This document shows positions 51,401-60,059 of a DNA stretch of 64,000 nt, one piece after another (position 1 is the stretch's first letter; each line of letters opens with the position of its first letter). Where the stretch lies: positions 6,609,495 through 6,673,494 of the forward strand of contig NZ_JAQFII010000001.1 of NCBI RefSeq assembly GCF_029504575.1. Direction: 5' to 3'. Position numbers and translations under genes: made by a program. Origin of the DNA: Streptomyces sp. SPB162 (lineage in GTDB: Bacteria > Actinomycetota > Actinomycetes > Streptomycetales > Streptomycetaceae). Below the pieces are notes generated by a model. The model made no database searches and was not told the origin of the DNA. It saw nothing but the letters and a program-made list of their open reading frames with translations.

Positions 51401-52230
51401 AGACGGAATCCGCCCTGGACCTCATCGAGCAGCACAGGCCACCGACGGACCGGAGCCAGAAGGCCGAGTGGCGCAAGGCCGACCGCGCGGCCCGCATCGC
51501 CGTGGCCACCGAACTCGCCGTACGTGACCCGAGCCGCTCGGGCGACCTGCTGCTACCGCTGATCGAGGAGCTACACGCCAGCCGCAAAGCACCCCGTAGT
51601 CAGGGGCTCCTGGTTCGCCTCGCCGAACTCCTCCCAGGCACCATCCGCCTCGAAGGCCAGCCCAAGGCGCTGCTCGACGAGGTGAGGGAGGAGGCGTTTG
51701 CCCGCGTAACCAAAGGCGGCCCGCAGACGTGGCAGCCCCAAGAACTCCTGGTGTATGCCCTGATGCGTATCAGCACCGGCGAAGACGCTGGACATCAACT
51801 GCGCTGGCTGGACGCCGACCTTGCAAACCGCGGGCCTGCGCACTTCCCGACGGCTGCTCTGGCGATACTCCATGCGGTCCGAGGTGACATCACGGCCGCC
51901 CAGCGTATAGCCGCGCTCCCCGCGAACCCACGGCTGCGTGCGGCCGCCCTCACAGCAGTAGCTTGGCACCTTGCCCGCGTTCCGGCCCGCCCACTCCCCG
52001 GCCCGGACCCGACCCGAGCGGATCCCTTCACCCGCACTACCCAGCACCTGGCTTTGACTGTTACCTCGCCTGCGGATGCCAAGGAGGGCTGGGCTGCCCG
52101 ATTCCTCGGCCAGGCCATGAGCACCGCTGGCTGGCACCATGCCATACCAGTCATGAGCCAGGTCGAACCCGACATCGTCTCCCACATCTGGAACAACGTG
52201 CTGGTGCACTTGCGCGCGACGGGCATATGA
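48472..52230 (+). CDS. HTH-STAND NTPase-TPR protein linked to Cas3-less Cascade
   Basis: A protein of about 1250 residues. Near the N-terminus is an XRE-like helix-turn-helix (MHFAQDLKKLYRAAGGG then SLSAWLNGKAVPQ). The STAND core follows: FVGREEELAELTTF, Walker A LQAGPWAGKTALLAWF (about 180), Walker B LLLVVDGLDEDAD (about 268) and VIVTGRPNPRVP. A winged-helix-like section (GADLAELVGITPHAVQQRLR) comes next. The remaining 750 residues are alpha-helical, alanine-rich TPR-like repeats. ATG 48472 or ATG 48532 could be the start; the first has GGAGGGG too close. It stands between the cas operon and array 2, in the same direction. STAND proteins switch on by oligomerising after sensing a ligand. A role as output of target-bound Cascade is inferred. 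Confidence 0.85.
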   Translation: MKLCSEKSSAAGGQSPVGPVMHFAQDLKKLYRAAGGGVQFTQERLLELTGGKASKSSLSAWLNGKAVPQEGGPGAFVLGVLIPFLEERAQQRSPHHRRASAAAWQARLRAAQAVSKSGQGGRGPRVHAASPGHLLKGQSQVLLDVAPYEFVGREEELAELTTFTTAPDGAAAYLRLQAGPWAGKTALLAWFVSRRIPAGVDVAHYFIVGRLGTNRREDYVRMVAEQLASAADMRRPRAADIEQHDLSSLYERAAHACAQRHRRLLLVVDGLDEDADAGADGPGIAGLLPKHPPHGMRVIVTGRPNPRVPMALAPDHPLRNPLIVRQLAHSPAARIIRDMALQELNTLLNDPDVGQRLLGLLVCAQGALTGADLAELVGITPHAVQQRLRSVVGRSLAPTRVDLLPLDARREADADARRQTFILAHEELYAAAKEALGQVELAAYRASLHRWADGYHQQGWPEDTPNYLLTGYTHLVRNSGSAERLADLVLDPHRQLCLARRSGPDVALAQLDLIDPPTGADCTLAPSTAAQVSVSRELLLARVRPLPSAVARTCARWGDARRARALARAAGHPVDKATHLAGVARVLATIEHGQAADAAAEAAQWARTALSEAAGFGYAADAAEAAAGRAALALLATGQEQEGLDLLRSLQGSSSARIESWAAAVRLLAPHRPGIASELLDELEEQAEHLVEEERGEGGTAAAAVQLWQSIAAADAERMDRLHDRALGHAHTLWHAAPLLKNVSALAAAASFVAQARPQEAQALADTACRHIESVIQGANAPLSSADAFLVEFEFHHTLAQVAQALADVGAPARRIEDLLARTEGILPAASEHGPSQLTDETRSPDGDDTHGERLAEEAYRWADQGNDGEAERCLEQALTLLPTAGLDTGRAPSWLPDLAGALVSTDAAADAEALLDLTQNPADRRRTRAAVALAYADAGLLNDARTHAQKAVEAAAQAAPDGTWAFAAQALACAGQTESALDLIEQHRPPTDRSQKAEWRKADRAARIAVATELAVRDPSRSGDLLLPLIEELHASRKAPRSQGLLVRLAELLPGTIRLEGQPKALLDEVREEAFARVTKGGPQTWQPQELLVYALMRISTGEDAGHQLRWLDADLANRGPAHFPTAALAILHAVRGDITAAQRIAALPANPRLRAAALTAVAWHLARVPARPLPGPDPTRADPFTRTTQHLALTVTSPADAKEGWAARFLGQAMSTAGWHHAIPVMSQVEPDIVSHIWNNVLVHLRATGI

Positions 52231-52304
52231 CTCCAACGACGCCTGTGACTATCCGATCCACAGGGAGATGCCGGCGACAACACAGCCCCATCCAGCGCGC
52301 ACGG

Positions 52305-53868
52305 GGCGGCGCCGCCCGCACGGTAATGGACCCGACATGCTGGAACTCCTGCTCCACGATATCAACTGTTGCTCACCCGCGCAGGGATGGACCCGTCTCG
52401 TGCACCACGCAGGTCGGGCGAATGTCTGCTCCCTACCCGCGGGGATGGAGCCAACCGGCGAGCGCGGACAACAACCTCGCCATCTTGCCCCCCGCCCGCG
52501 CGGGGATGGACCCAAGCGCGTGCGCATGTTCATCGAGGACATGTGCTGCTCCCCGCCCGCGCGGGGATGGACCCTCGGCACTGATGACCTTGCAGCCGAC
52601 GTAGGTCTGCTCCCCGCTCGCGCGGGGATGGACCCCTCAGCGACCCGTTCGGCCTGTCGCCCTACAACTACTCTTCGCCTGCGCGAGGTTGGACCCGGAC
52701 CCTTCTTCGCCAGAGACCAGGGGAAGTACTGCTCCCCGCCAGCGCGGGAATGGACCCCGGCTTGTCCAGGACACCGACCCCGCGCACCTCTGTTCCCCGC
52801 CTGCGCAGGGATGGACCCCCTCGGCAAGAAGGGGGCCGCTTCCCCTCGCTGCTCCCCGCGCCTGCGGGGATGGACCCATCGCCTACAACTTCGTGGTCTG
52901 CCCCCACTGCTGCTCCCTGCGCCTGCGAGGATGGGCCCACTATGGACCTGGCGTCCGGCGCGGTGGACCACTGCTCCCCGCGCCCGCGTGGCTGGACCCA
53001 AGGTCGGGTCCAGCCACGTGCAGATGGTCAACTCTGCTCCCCGCCCGCGCGGGGATAGACCCAGGCCCCAGAAAAATCTCCAGGGCACCGCCAGCTGCTC
53101 CCCGCCCGCGCGGGGATGGACCCAGCTCACGGTCGCCGAGGCCGCTGAGTGCATGCTTCTCCCTGCACGTGCGGGGATGGACCCATCCGCGAGCAGCACA
53201 AGCCCCTCTACCAAGACTGCTCCCCGCCCGCGCGGGGATGGACCCCAGGGGTCGCCCTGCGTCATGATGTTCATGCTCTGTTCCCCGCTTGCGCGGGGCT
53301 GGACCACCGGCCTTCTGGACGAACGCGAAGTACAAGAACTGCTTCCCGCCGGTGCGCGGGGATAGACCCGAGCACATCGGCGTCGACATCAGCTTCGAGA
53401 CCCTTTTCCTGCCCGCGCGCGGGGATGGACCCGTCCAGCCCACCCCACACCGATCACAGCGGCGCTGCCGCCTGCGGGGATGGACCCACGAAGACGGGCC
53501 AGGAGTGGAAGTTGGAGGTCTGCTCCCCGCCTGCGCGGGGATGGACCCAACATGCGCGGTGCGGCCGCCACTACGAATCTCTGCTCCTCGCGCCTGCGGG
53601 CTGGACCCGCGACCAAGGCCGCGGGCGTGACGACGGCCAGTTGCCTCCCGTGCCTGTGGGGATGGACCCGACAACCTGTCCGGCCTGCCATCAGCACCAA
53701 CCTGCTTGCCGTTCGCGCGGAGATGGACCCTCGTGGGGACGCCGAGTGCGTTGCGGCTTTTCTGCTCCCCGCGCCTGTAGGGACGGACCCATGCGGGTTG
53801 CCGTGGTCGTCCCCTCGGCCGGCCGATATCGCGGCCGTCCTGGCTGCTCCCCGCGCTTTGGGAGCTGG
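52305..53868 (+). CRISPR. CRISPR array 2, about 26 repeats
   Basis: Starts 75 bp after the STAND gene. Period 61 bp, same repeat and orientation as array 1. The best repeats (52547, 53034, 53095, 53217) match CTCCCCGCCCGCGCGGGG exactly. The first unit (ending 52333) and the last (53844) are worn, and several inner ones are changed (52668, 53462, 53702). No leader is visible; transcription may come from the STAND gene. Confidence 0.95.
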
Positions 53869-53918
53869 GGACGGGAAGGCGTCGTTGTCGGCGGAACATG
53901 CTTGGGCAGCATCGGTTT

Positions 53919-53935
53919 GACTAGATAATCTAGTC
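53919..53935. promoter_or_regulatory. Perfect palindrome upstream of the Fic gene
   Basis: GACTAGAT-A-ATCTAGTC, an 8-bp inverted repeat, lies 17 bp before the Fic start codon. It is AT-rich against a GC-rich background and likely an operator overlapping the promoter. Confidence 0.6.
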
Positions 53936-53951
53936 ATGATGTCATTGAGTC

Positions 53952-55088
53952 ATGTTGTACAAAACTCCGGTGCTCGACACTGATGATCTGCGCGTGTTGG
54001 CTGAGATCGAGGACATGCGCACCCGTCTGCGTTATGCGCTGCGGGCGCAGCCTCGCTGGTCGGGGCAGCTGCGGCGTAATCTCACCGCGCGGGCGATCGC
54101 CGGGTCGAACACGATCGAGGGGTATGCGGCGACGGTCGAGGACGTCGAAGCGCTGATGACGGGGGAGGAGCCGCTAGAGACTGAGGGCCGGACCCGGGTG
54201 GAGCTCGAGGGCTGTCAGCGTGCGATGACATATATCCAGGCGCTGGCGGACGCGGGGGAGTGGTTCCGGTATGACGCGGGTCTTCTCAATGGGCTGCATT
54301 TCATGCTGCAGGGCCACCATCTGGACAAGCGGCCTGGTCGATGGCGGGCCGGCCCGGTCTTCGTCACCAGTCCGGACGATCCGCTGGTCCCCGCATACAC
54401 GGCTCCGTATCACGAGCAGGTGCCGGCGTTGACGGGCGAGCTGATCGAGTGGCTCAACGACGGCGACCTGGAAGTTCCCGTGCATGTGCGGGCCTCGATG
54501 GCGCACCTGAACCTGGTCAACATCCACCCGTGGAAGGACGGCAACGGGCGGATGTCCCGGTCGCTGTCCACGCTGGTGTTCGCCCGTGAGGGTGTTCTGC
54601 CGCCGGAGTTCTCTTCCATTGAGGAGTGGCTGGGGCGCGGCCAGAACACCTACGGCTACTACCGGGTCCTGCAACAGGTCGGCGGTCCGCGCTGGGATCC
54701 CACCCGCGACACGCACCCGTGGGTACGGTTCTGCCTCGAAGCCCACCACCGCCAGGCCCAACAAGCCCAGCGCCGCACTGACCTGCTGTCCCGGGCCTGG
54801 ACCCACCTGGCGGAAGCGTCCGCCGCCGATGGCCTGGACGAACGTGTCGTCTACGCCCTGCTGCCCGCCTTTTGGGGATCGCGGGTGCGCCGTACGGTGT
54901 ACCAGCAGGACGCGGACCTGTCGGATCAGCAGGCCATCCGCGACCTGCGCGAACTTGTTCGCCGCGAATGGCTCGCCCCGCACGGCGCCGCCCGTGCCCG
55001 CTACTACGCACCTGGGCGACGCATGGAATCGGCTCAATCAGAGGTCCGTGGATCTCTGGAGCCGTACACCAACCCGTACGGATCATGA
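53952..55088 (+). CDS. Fic-family protein (predicted AMP-transferase) with inhibitory motif
   Basis: A 378-residue protein. The Fic active-site motif is IHPWKDGNGRMSR (about residue 190), with the catalytic His and the GNGR phosphate loop. An inhibitory helix motif SNTIEG occurs N-terminally (about 52), as in class II Fic proteins that restrain themselves. The C-terminus is a winged-helix-like segment (VYALLPAFWGSRVRRTVYQ, SDQQAIRDLRELVRREWLA). It should transfer AMP or another group to a protein hydroxyl. It lies between arrays 2 and 3 with its own palindromic promoter. Whether it belongs to the CRISPR locus or is a passenger cannot be told from sequence. Confidence 0.9.
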   Translation: MLYKTPVLDTDDLRVLAEIEDMRTRLRYALRAQPRWSGQLRRNLTARAIAGSNTIEGYAATVEDVEALMTGEEPLETEGRTRVELEGCQRAMTYIQALADAGEWFRYDAGLLNGLHFMLQGHHLDKRPGRWRAGPVFVTSPDDPLVPAYTAPYHEQVPALTGELIEWLNDGDLEVPVHVRASMAHLNLVNIHPWKDGNGRMSRSLSTLVFAREGVLPPEFSSIEEWLGRGQNTYGYYRVLQQVGGPRWDPTRDTHPWVRFCLEAHHRQAQQAQRRTDLLSRAWTHLAEASAADGLDERVVYALLPAFWGSRVRRTVYQQDADLSDQQAIRDLRELVRREWLAPHGAARARYYAPGRRMESAQSEVRGSLEPYTNPYGS

Positions 55089-55165
55089 AACCGCACTCTT
55101 CAACTGCTACCTCGCGCGCAGGGGAGGGGCTCGGTCGTGCGTTCGAGTCCGTGCGGTACGGGTTG

Positions 55166-55401
55166 CACCGCTCCCCGCCCACGCGGGGAAGGACCCTAAG
55201 CCCGCGCTTCGGGCGTCTTCCGATGCCACGGCTCCCCGACCGCCCGGGGGATGGACCCATTTGCGCGGCCGCGATGGCCTTCAAGGTCAACTGCTCCCCG
55301 CACGTGCGGGGATGGGCCCGCCCGCACGGGGGCGGACCCGCCGAGCTGGAGGAAGCGGTCCGGCTGTACACCTGCTCCCCGCCCGCGCGGGGATGGAGCG
55401 G
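55166..55401 (+). CRISPR. CRISPR array 3, four to five repeats
   Basis: Clear repeats end near 55194, 55257, 55319 and 55400. The last interval is 81 bp and contains a partial extra copy (CGCACGGGGGCGGACCC near 55324). It starts 78 bp after the Fic gene. Probably the shortened remainder of a longer array cut by the insertion of the Fic gene. Confidence 0.85.
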
Positions 55402-55558
55402 CGTTGGCGGTGTGGCCCGGTCGAGGGCAGCTGGCTGTTCCCTCACCTGTGCCGCGGTGTGGAGGTGGTTGAGTTTCCTGCTGTCTGTTCGCGGGGGCCG
55501 TGGGGTGTCTTGGATGCCCTGCTGCGTGGAGCTGGGCGTCGGTCTCACGGGGGGTGAA

Positions 55559-57044
55559 TCAACGTGCTGTCTTCTCCACCGTCACGGTTCGGATGGCGAG
55601 CGCGGTGCCATCTTGGTGGATTGAGACGGGTCCGCCCCATTCGGTGTCCCAGCCGGTGCGGGGCCAGGCGCTCCTACGAGCGTGGATCATGCTTCGCAGT
55701 TCCGCGATGTTTGCCCGTCCCGGAACGCCTGGGCTGTCGGTGTTGGCCACGCGACGGAAGAGGTCCATCTGGACTCCGGAGAACGCCTCTACGTGTACGC
55801 CGTTGAGGCGGAAAGACGTGGTCGGTGCCGGCGAAGTGATCGTCCAGCAGTTTGCGTTCGATGTCCTGGACGCTGCCTGAGGCTGCGTGCTCGAAGGTTC
55901 TGAAGAACTCGCTGCCCTGTCGCTTGGTGAGGAGTTGTGCAGTGGCTCGTCCCGCGCCGGCGAAGGCCGTAAGGCCGGCGGCATCGGTGTGGGCGAGTAC
56001 ACGGCCGAACCATGGGAAGTTCTCCGGCCGTACCTGGCAGCCGGGTGCGGGAAGCAGCTCCCGGCCCACGTCGTGAGGCCGCTGGATTCCGGGGAGGAGG
56101 TTCGCCTGTCGAATGGCCTGATTCATGTCGATCTCGGCGGCGTCCGTCCCCGGTGGCGTGGTCAGACGCCCGCCGTCTCCTTGCGCGTGCAGCGCATAGA
56201 CGGCAAGGGGTCCATCGAGGGGGAGGCCCGTGCTGAACACGAAGCCAGGGGTTTCATTCCAGGGGCCGATGTGCAGGCCGTCGACGTAGGCGGCTGACGA
56301 GGCCAGTTGCCCGTAGGAAGCTGTGGCGCCACCGTGATGGCCCTTGCACGCGATCGGAAAGACCAGGGAAGGCTGTGAAGGCTTCCACACCTCTGCCAGA
56401 TACTGGGGGCGGTAGCGGTACCCGACACTCGAAGTGTCCTGGCCTTGTACCCTCTCCGAGGTGTTCAGGGCCCAGCCGGCCCGCAGGACTGTGTCCGAGT
56501 GCATGATCGAGACGCTGTGATCCGGATAGCGGTTGCGCAGGATGCGTTCGGCGATGGCCAGGGCGAACGCATGGCCCAACTCGTCGGACTGCAAGGTTTT
56601 GTAGTATTTCACGGTGCGCTTGCCCTCTGCGGAGAGCCAAAGGAGTGAGCCTTTCGCCGCCTGTACGGCTTGGATGTACTTCAGGCTGCCCCAGTGTTCA
56701 GCCAATCCGCGCGCGGCTCCACGCTGGGTGAGCGACAAGCCGCGTGCGAGATGGTGGAGCACATCGAAGTACGTCAGTCCCACGGAAGTGGCCAGTTCCC
56801 CGTCAGGAAGGGCGCGAAGCTGCTGTTTGCGACGCAGTTCGACCGCTGGCGCGGCGGACGGGGTTGGCCTTCCTTCCCGCGTTGCTTCTTCTGCCTTCTT
56901 CTGTTGCTCCTTCTGTCTCCTTTTGTCATCGGCGTGGGCTGCTTTGTCGACGCTCCCGACCAACGCTGCGTTCGACACGGCGGAGACAGCCACATCCTGT
57001 AACAAGCGTTCGAATATCTCCACTGCACTCGGACTGTCCTTCAC
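55559..57044 (-). pseudogene. Hypothetical protein with nuclease-fold-like core, frameshifted
   Basis: GTG 57044 with GGAGGGGG six bases upstream begins VKDSPSAVEIFERLLQDVAV. A lysine/glutamate-rich coil follows (DKRRQKEQQKKAEEATREGR). The middle holds YRYRPQYLAEVWKPSQPSLV then FPIACKGHHGGATASYGQLA. This has the layout of PD-(D/E)XK-like proteins (usual form ECKGTHG...QLA) but with Ala where the acidic residue should be. The frame breaks near 55816 at a TTT run; with TT it continues FRLNGVHVEAFSGVQMDLFR and stops at 55559. So the whole protein is about 495 residues. The family occurs as an uncharacterised protein in streptomycetes; I cannot name it. It points against its neighbours and lies between arrays 3 and 4. 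Confidence 0.6.
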
Positions 57045-57278
57045 TGCATCCCCCTCCGAACCGGTTTCTGGATCCCGAGGGTGAGCCGGGATTGGATGGC
57101 AGCGCCAGACGGCATCTGGAGAATGGCCGAAATCGCATTCCTTTCCGCGGTCTGCCGTCACATGGCGTCTTTGCCCTCTGCCGTTTGTTATTTTGCGGGT
57201 GTGAGGTGTAGCTGGTGAGGTCGTGACAAGGTTCGGGGATGGTCCTGACCGGGGCTAGCGCTTCTCGCGGGGCGGAGA

Positions 57279-58113
57279 CTGCTCCCCATCCCCGCGCGGG
57301 GATGGACCCACCTGCGTGGTGCTCGGAAGTGGGACGATGGTCTGCTCCCCGCCCGCGCGGGGATGGTCCCATCTACCTGATGGCCCGCGACCCACAGTTC
57401 AGCTGCTCTCCGCGCCCGCAGGGATGCTCCCAAGGGGGGCGTCGGCAAGACCGGCTGAGTGGACTGCTCCCCGCGCCCGCGGGGATAGTGCTTCGTGCAT
57501 GAAGTCCTCGACCCACACACCGTTTGGAAGTCGACCAGGTCGTCTACTCCCCGCGACCGCGGGGATGGTCCCAACATCTTCCTGACGCCGGAGCCGCAGT
57601 TCGTCTGCTCCCCGCACTCGCGGGGATGGTCCCTACGCCTGCCAGACTGCCGCGCGTGACTGCCTCTGCTCCCCGCGCCCACGGGGGATGGTCCCCATGG
57701 TCCTCATGACGATCGGGGCGTTCGCCAGGTGCTCCCCGCGCCTGCTGGGATGGTCCCTGGTTGACGGGCCAGTCGATGCCCATCAGGTCCTGCTCCCCGC
57801 ACCCGCGGGAAGGTCCCGACCCGAAGACCGACAACGTGTCGCAGGTTCCTGAAGACATTTGAGGGAGCGTTGACACAATGAGACCGGCGACGTCTGCTCC
57901 CCACGCCTGCGGGGATGATCCCGACAACCACGACGAGTTCCTCGCCGCCGAGATCTACTCCCCACGTCCGCGGGGATGGTCCCGCCGCCGGCACGCCGGT
58001 GGATATCCGCAACGACTGCTCCCTGCGCCCGCAGGGATGGTCCCATCTACAGCTGGCTCCAGCAGAGTTTCATGGTCTGCTCCCCGCAGCCGCGGGGATG
58101 GACCCGGGCGCAG
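57279..58113 (+). CRISPR. CRISPR array 4, left part (13 repeats) up to the IS insertion
   Basis: Thirteen repeats, mostly of a variant with handle ATGGTCCC instead of ATGGACCC and stem CCCCGCGCCCGCGGGG. Two intervals are abnormal: 81 bp (57462 to 57543) and 103 bp (57788 to 57891). The second contains TTGACA and AT-richer sequence near 57870 and may be a worn internal leader. The last spacer (from 58106) is interrupted after eight bases by an IS481-family element. Confidence 0.95.
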
Positions 58114-60053
58114 TGTCGGTGTAAGGACTCAGGAGATGTTTGACCGATTGTCCTCAGCACATGGTTGACACCTTCGGATGAATATTCCGGGTGTCTCTTC
58201 GGTGGTTGGGGCAGGGCTGGTTCCGTCGGGTCATGGATGTGCAGCAGTTGACCGTGTATCGGTATCGGGCTGTGCGGGAGGTGCTCGGTGGGTCTCCTAT
58301 CGGTGAGGTCGCGGTCCGGTATGGGATGTCACGGCAGACCCTGCACTCGTGGCGGCGGCGTTTCGAGCAGGAGGGGCTGCCCGGTCTGACGGACCGGTCG
58401 AGGCGTCCGAGGAACAGTCCGACCCGGTTGTCGGCCGAGGTGGAGGCGGAGATCTGCCAGCTCCGTCGGCAGCACCCGAGGTGGGGCGCCCGGCGCATCG
58501 CCTACGAGCTGGCCCGGCGGGGGCTGGCGCTCGCCCCCTCGCGGGCCACAGTGCACCGGGTTCTGTCCCGCAATGGCCTGGTCCGCGTCCAGGAACAGCA
58601 GCATGCGCGCAAGTACCGGCGCTGGCAGCGCGAGACGCCCATGCATCTGTGGCAGATGGATCTGGTCGGAGGGGTCCCGCTGGCGGGCGGACGCGAGTGC
58701 AAGATGGTCACCGGCATTGACGACCATTCCCGGTTCGTCGTGATCGCCTGCGTGGTCCCGGTGCCCAGTGCCCGGGCTGTCTGTTCGGCGTTCACCGCGG
58801 CGATGCGCCGGTACGGGGTGCCCTTCGAGGTCCTGACCGACAACGGCAAGCAGTTCACCGGCCGGCATACCCGGCCGCAGCCGGTCGTGGTGTTGTTCGA
58901 GCGGATCTGCCGGGAGAACGGCATCAGCCAGCGGCTGACGAAACCACGCTCGCCCACCACCACGGGCAAGATCGAGCGATTCCACCGCACCCTGCGCGAG
59001 GAGTTCCTCGATAAAGCCGCACCGTTCGCGTCGCTGGCTGCGGCCCAGGAGGCCATCGATGGCTGGGTGCATGCCTATAACCATCAGCGGCCGCACCAGG
59101 CCCTGGACATGGTCACTCCGGGCAGCATCTTCCGACCTCACCAGCCGAATCCGGAGCTCCAGCAGCAACAGCAGGAGCTTGAGCTGGCCGTCGATGTCAT
59201 CGAGCCGCCCGAGTTGCCGCCGCACGGAACCGCGGTGGAACTCGAACTGCGGGTGCCTCCCAGCGGAGCCGTCACGCTGGTCGCCGCCCGTCAGACCGTC
59301 GATGTTCACCAAGCGCTGGCCGGACGAATGCTGAACATCTGGGCCAACCAGCGCAGCGTCCACGTCCTGCTCGACAGCCACCTGATCACGACGGTTCCAT
59401 CCCGACTCAGACCGGAGGACCTCGCCTACCTGACCATGCGCTATGGAGCTCGGCCAGCGGGGCCCGAACAGGCAGCCGCCTCTCTGCCCCGAGCTCGCAG
59501 CGGCCAGGTCATCCTGGCGGCCGGAGAGCCGGTCGAAGTCGACCGGAAAGTCCAAAGAGACGGACTCGTCAGCCTGGACGGCGGGCAACACCAGGTGGGC
59601 TTCGCCCTCGCGGGACGCACGATCACCCTCCGTCTGGACGGTCACCTCATGCATGCCATCGCCGACAACGCACTGATGGGCACGTGGCCCTGCCCGATCC
59701 CGGCCAACCGTCTGAGGGAGATCCGCGGAGCCCGATCCGCTCCATCGCCGCTGCCTCCATTGCCCCTGCCGGCCGGCGTCCGGGCTCAGCGCAAAGTCCA
59801 CGCAAGCGGCCGATTCATGATCAACGGCCAGTTCACCAAGCTCGGACCCCGCCATGTCGGGAAGATCGTCACAGTCGTCATCGAAGACACACACTTCCGG
59901 ATCCTCCACGGCGAGGACGAACTCGCCGTCCGGCCCCGCAAGAACCCCGATCCCATCACCAGGCTCTACGTCAAAGGCATGGGCACCCAGAGATCACGTC
60001 AAGAATCTCCTGATGACAAACCGTCAAGAATGTCCTGAGCCGTTACACCGACA
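58114..60053 (+). mobile_element. IS481-family insertion sequence inside a CRISPR spacer
   Basis: Imperfect inverted repeats of about 50 bp start TGTCGGTGTAAGGACTCAGG (left) and end with the matching CCTGAGCCGTTACACCGACA (right). TGT...ACA ends fit IS481. The element is 1940 bp. GCGCAG flanks both ends (58108-58113 and 60054-60059), a clean 6-bp target duplication. Removing the element restores a 32-base spacer, so the insertion is younger than the array. Confidence 0.9.
58233..60038 (+). CDS. IS481-family transposase with extended C-terminus
   Basis: A 601-residue DDE transposase. The N-terminal helix-turn-helix reads SPIGEVAVRYGMSRQTLHSW. Catalytic residues are Asp in WQMDLVGG (about 142), Asp in LTDNGKQF (about 202) and Glu in GKIERFHRTLREEF (about 248). 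YNHQRPHQALDMVTP ends the core. A further 250 residues, rich in beta-strand-like stretches (VTLVAARQTVDVHQALAG, KFMINGQFTKLGPRHVGK-like), make it much longer than most IS481 proteins. ATG 58233 is taken as start. Frame and catalytic triad are intact, so it is likely active. Confidence 0.9.
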   Translation: MDVQQLTVYRYRAVREVLGGSPIGEVAVRYGMSRQTLHSWRRRFEQEGLPGLTDRSRRPRNSPTRLSAEVEAEICQLRRQHPRWGARRIAYELARRGLALAPSRATVHRVLSRNGLVRVQEQQHARKYRRWQRETPMHLWQMDLVGGVPLAGGRECKMVTGIDDHSRFVVIACVVPVPSARAVCSAFTAAMRRYGVPFEVLTDNGKQFTGRHTRPQPVVVLFERICRENGISQRLTKPRSPTTTGKIERFHRTLREEFLDKAAPFASLAAAQEAIDGWVHAYNHQRPHQALDMVTPGSIFRPHQPNPELQQQQQELELAVDVIEPPELPPHGTAVELELRVPPSGAVTLVAARQTVDVHQALAGRMLNIWANQRSVHVLLDSHLITTVPSRLRPEDLAYLTMRYGARPAGPEQAAASLPRARSGQVILAAGEPVEVDRKVQRDGLVSLDGGQHQVGFALAGRTITLRLDGHLMHAIADNALMGTWPCPIPANRLREIRGARSAPSPLPPLPLPAGVRAQRKVHASGRFMINGQFTKLGPRHVGKIVTVVIEDTHFRILHGEDELAVRPRKNPDPITRLYVKGMGTQRSRQESPDDKPSRMS

Positions 60054-60059
60054 GCGCAG

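Noticed and set aside
42679..52230. Possible hidden cas3, cas1 or cas2 genes
   Set aside because: All frames from the array to beyond the STAND gene were read; no HD-helicase, Cas1 or Cas2 motif was found in the window.
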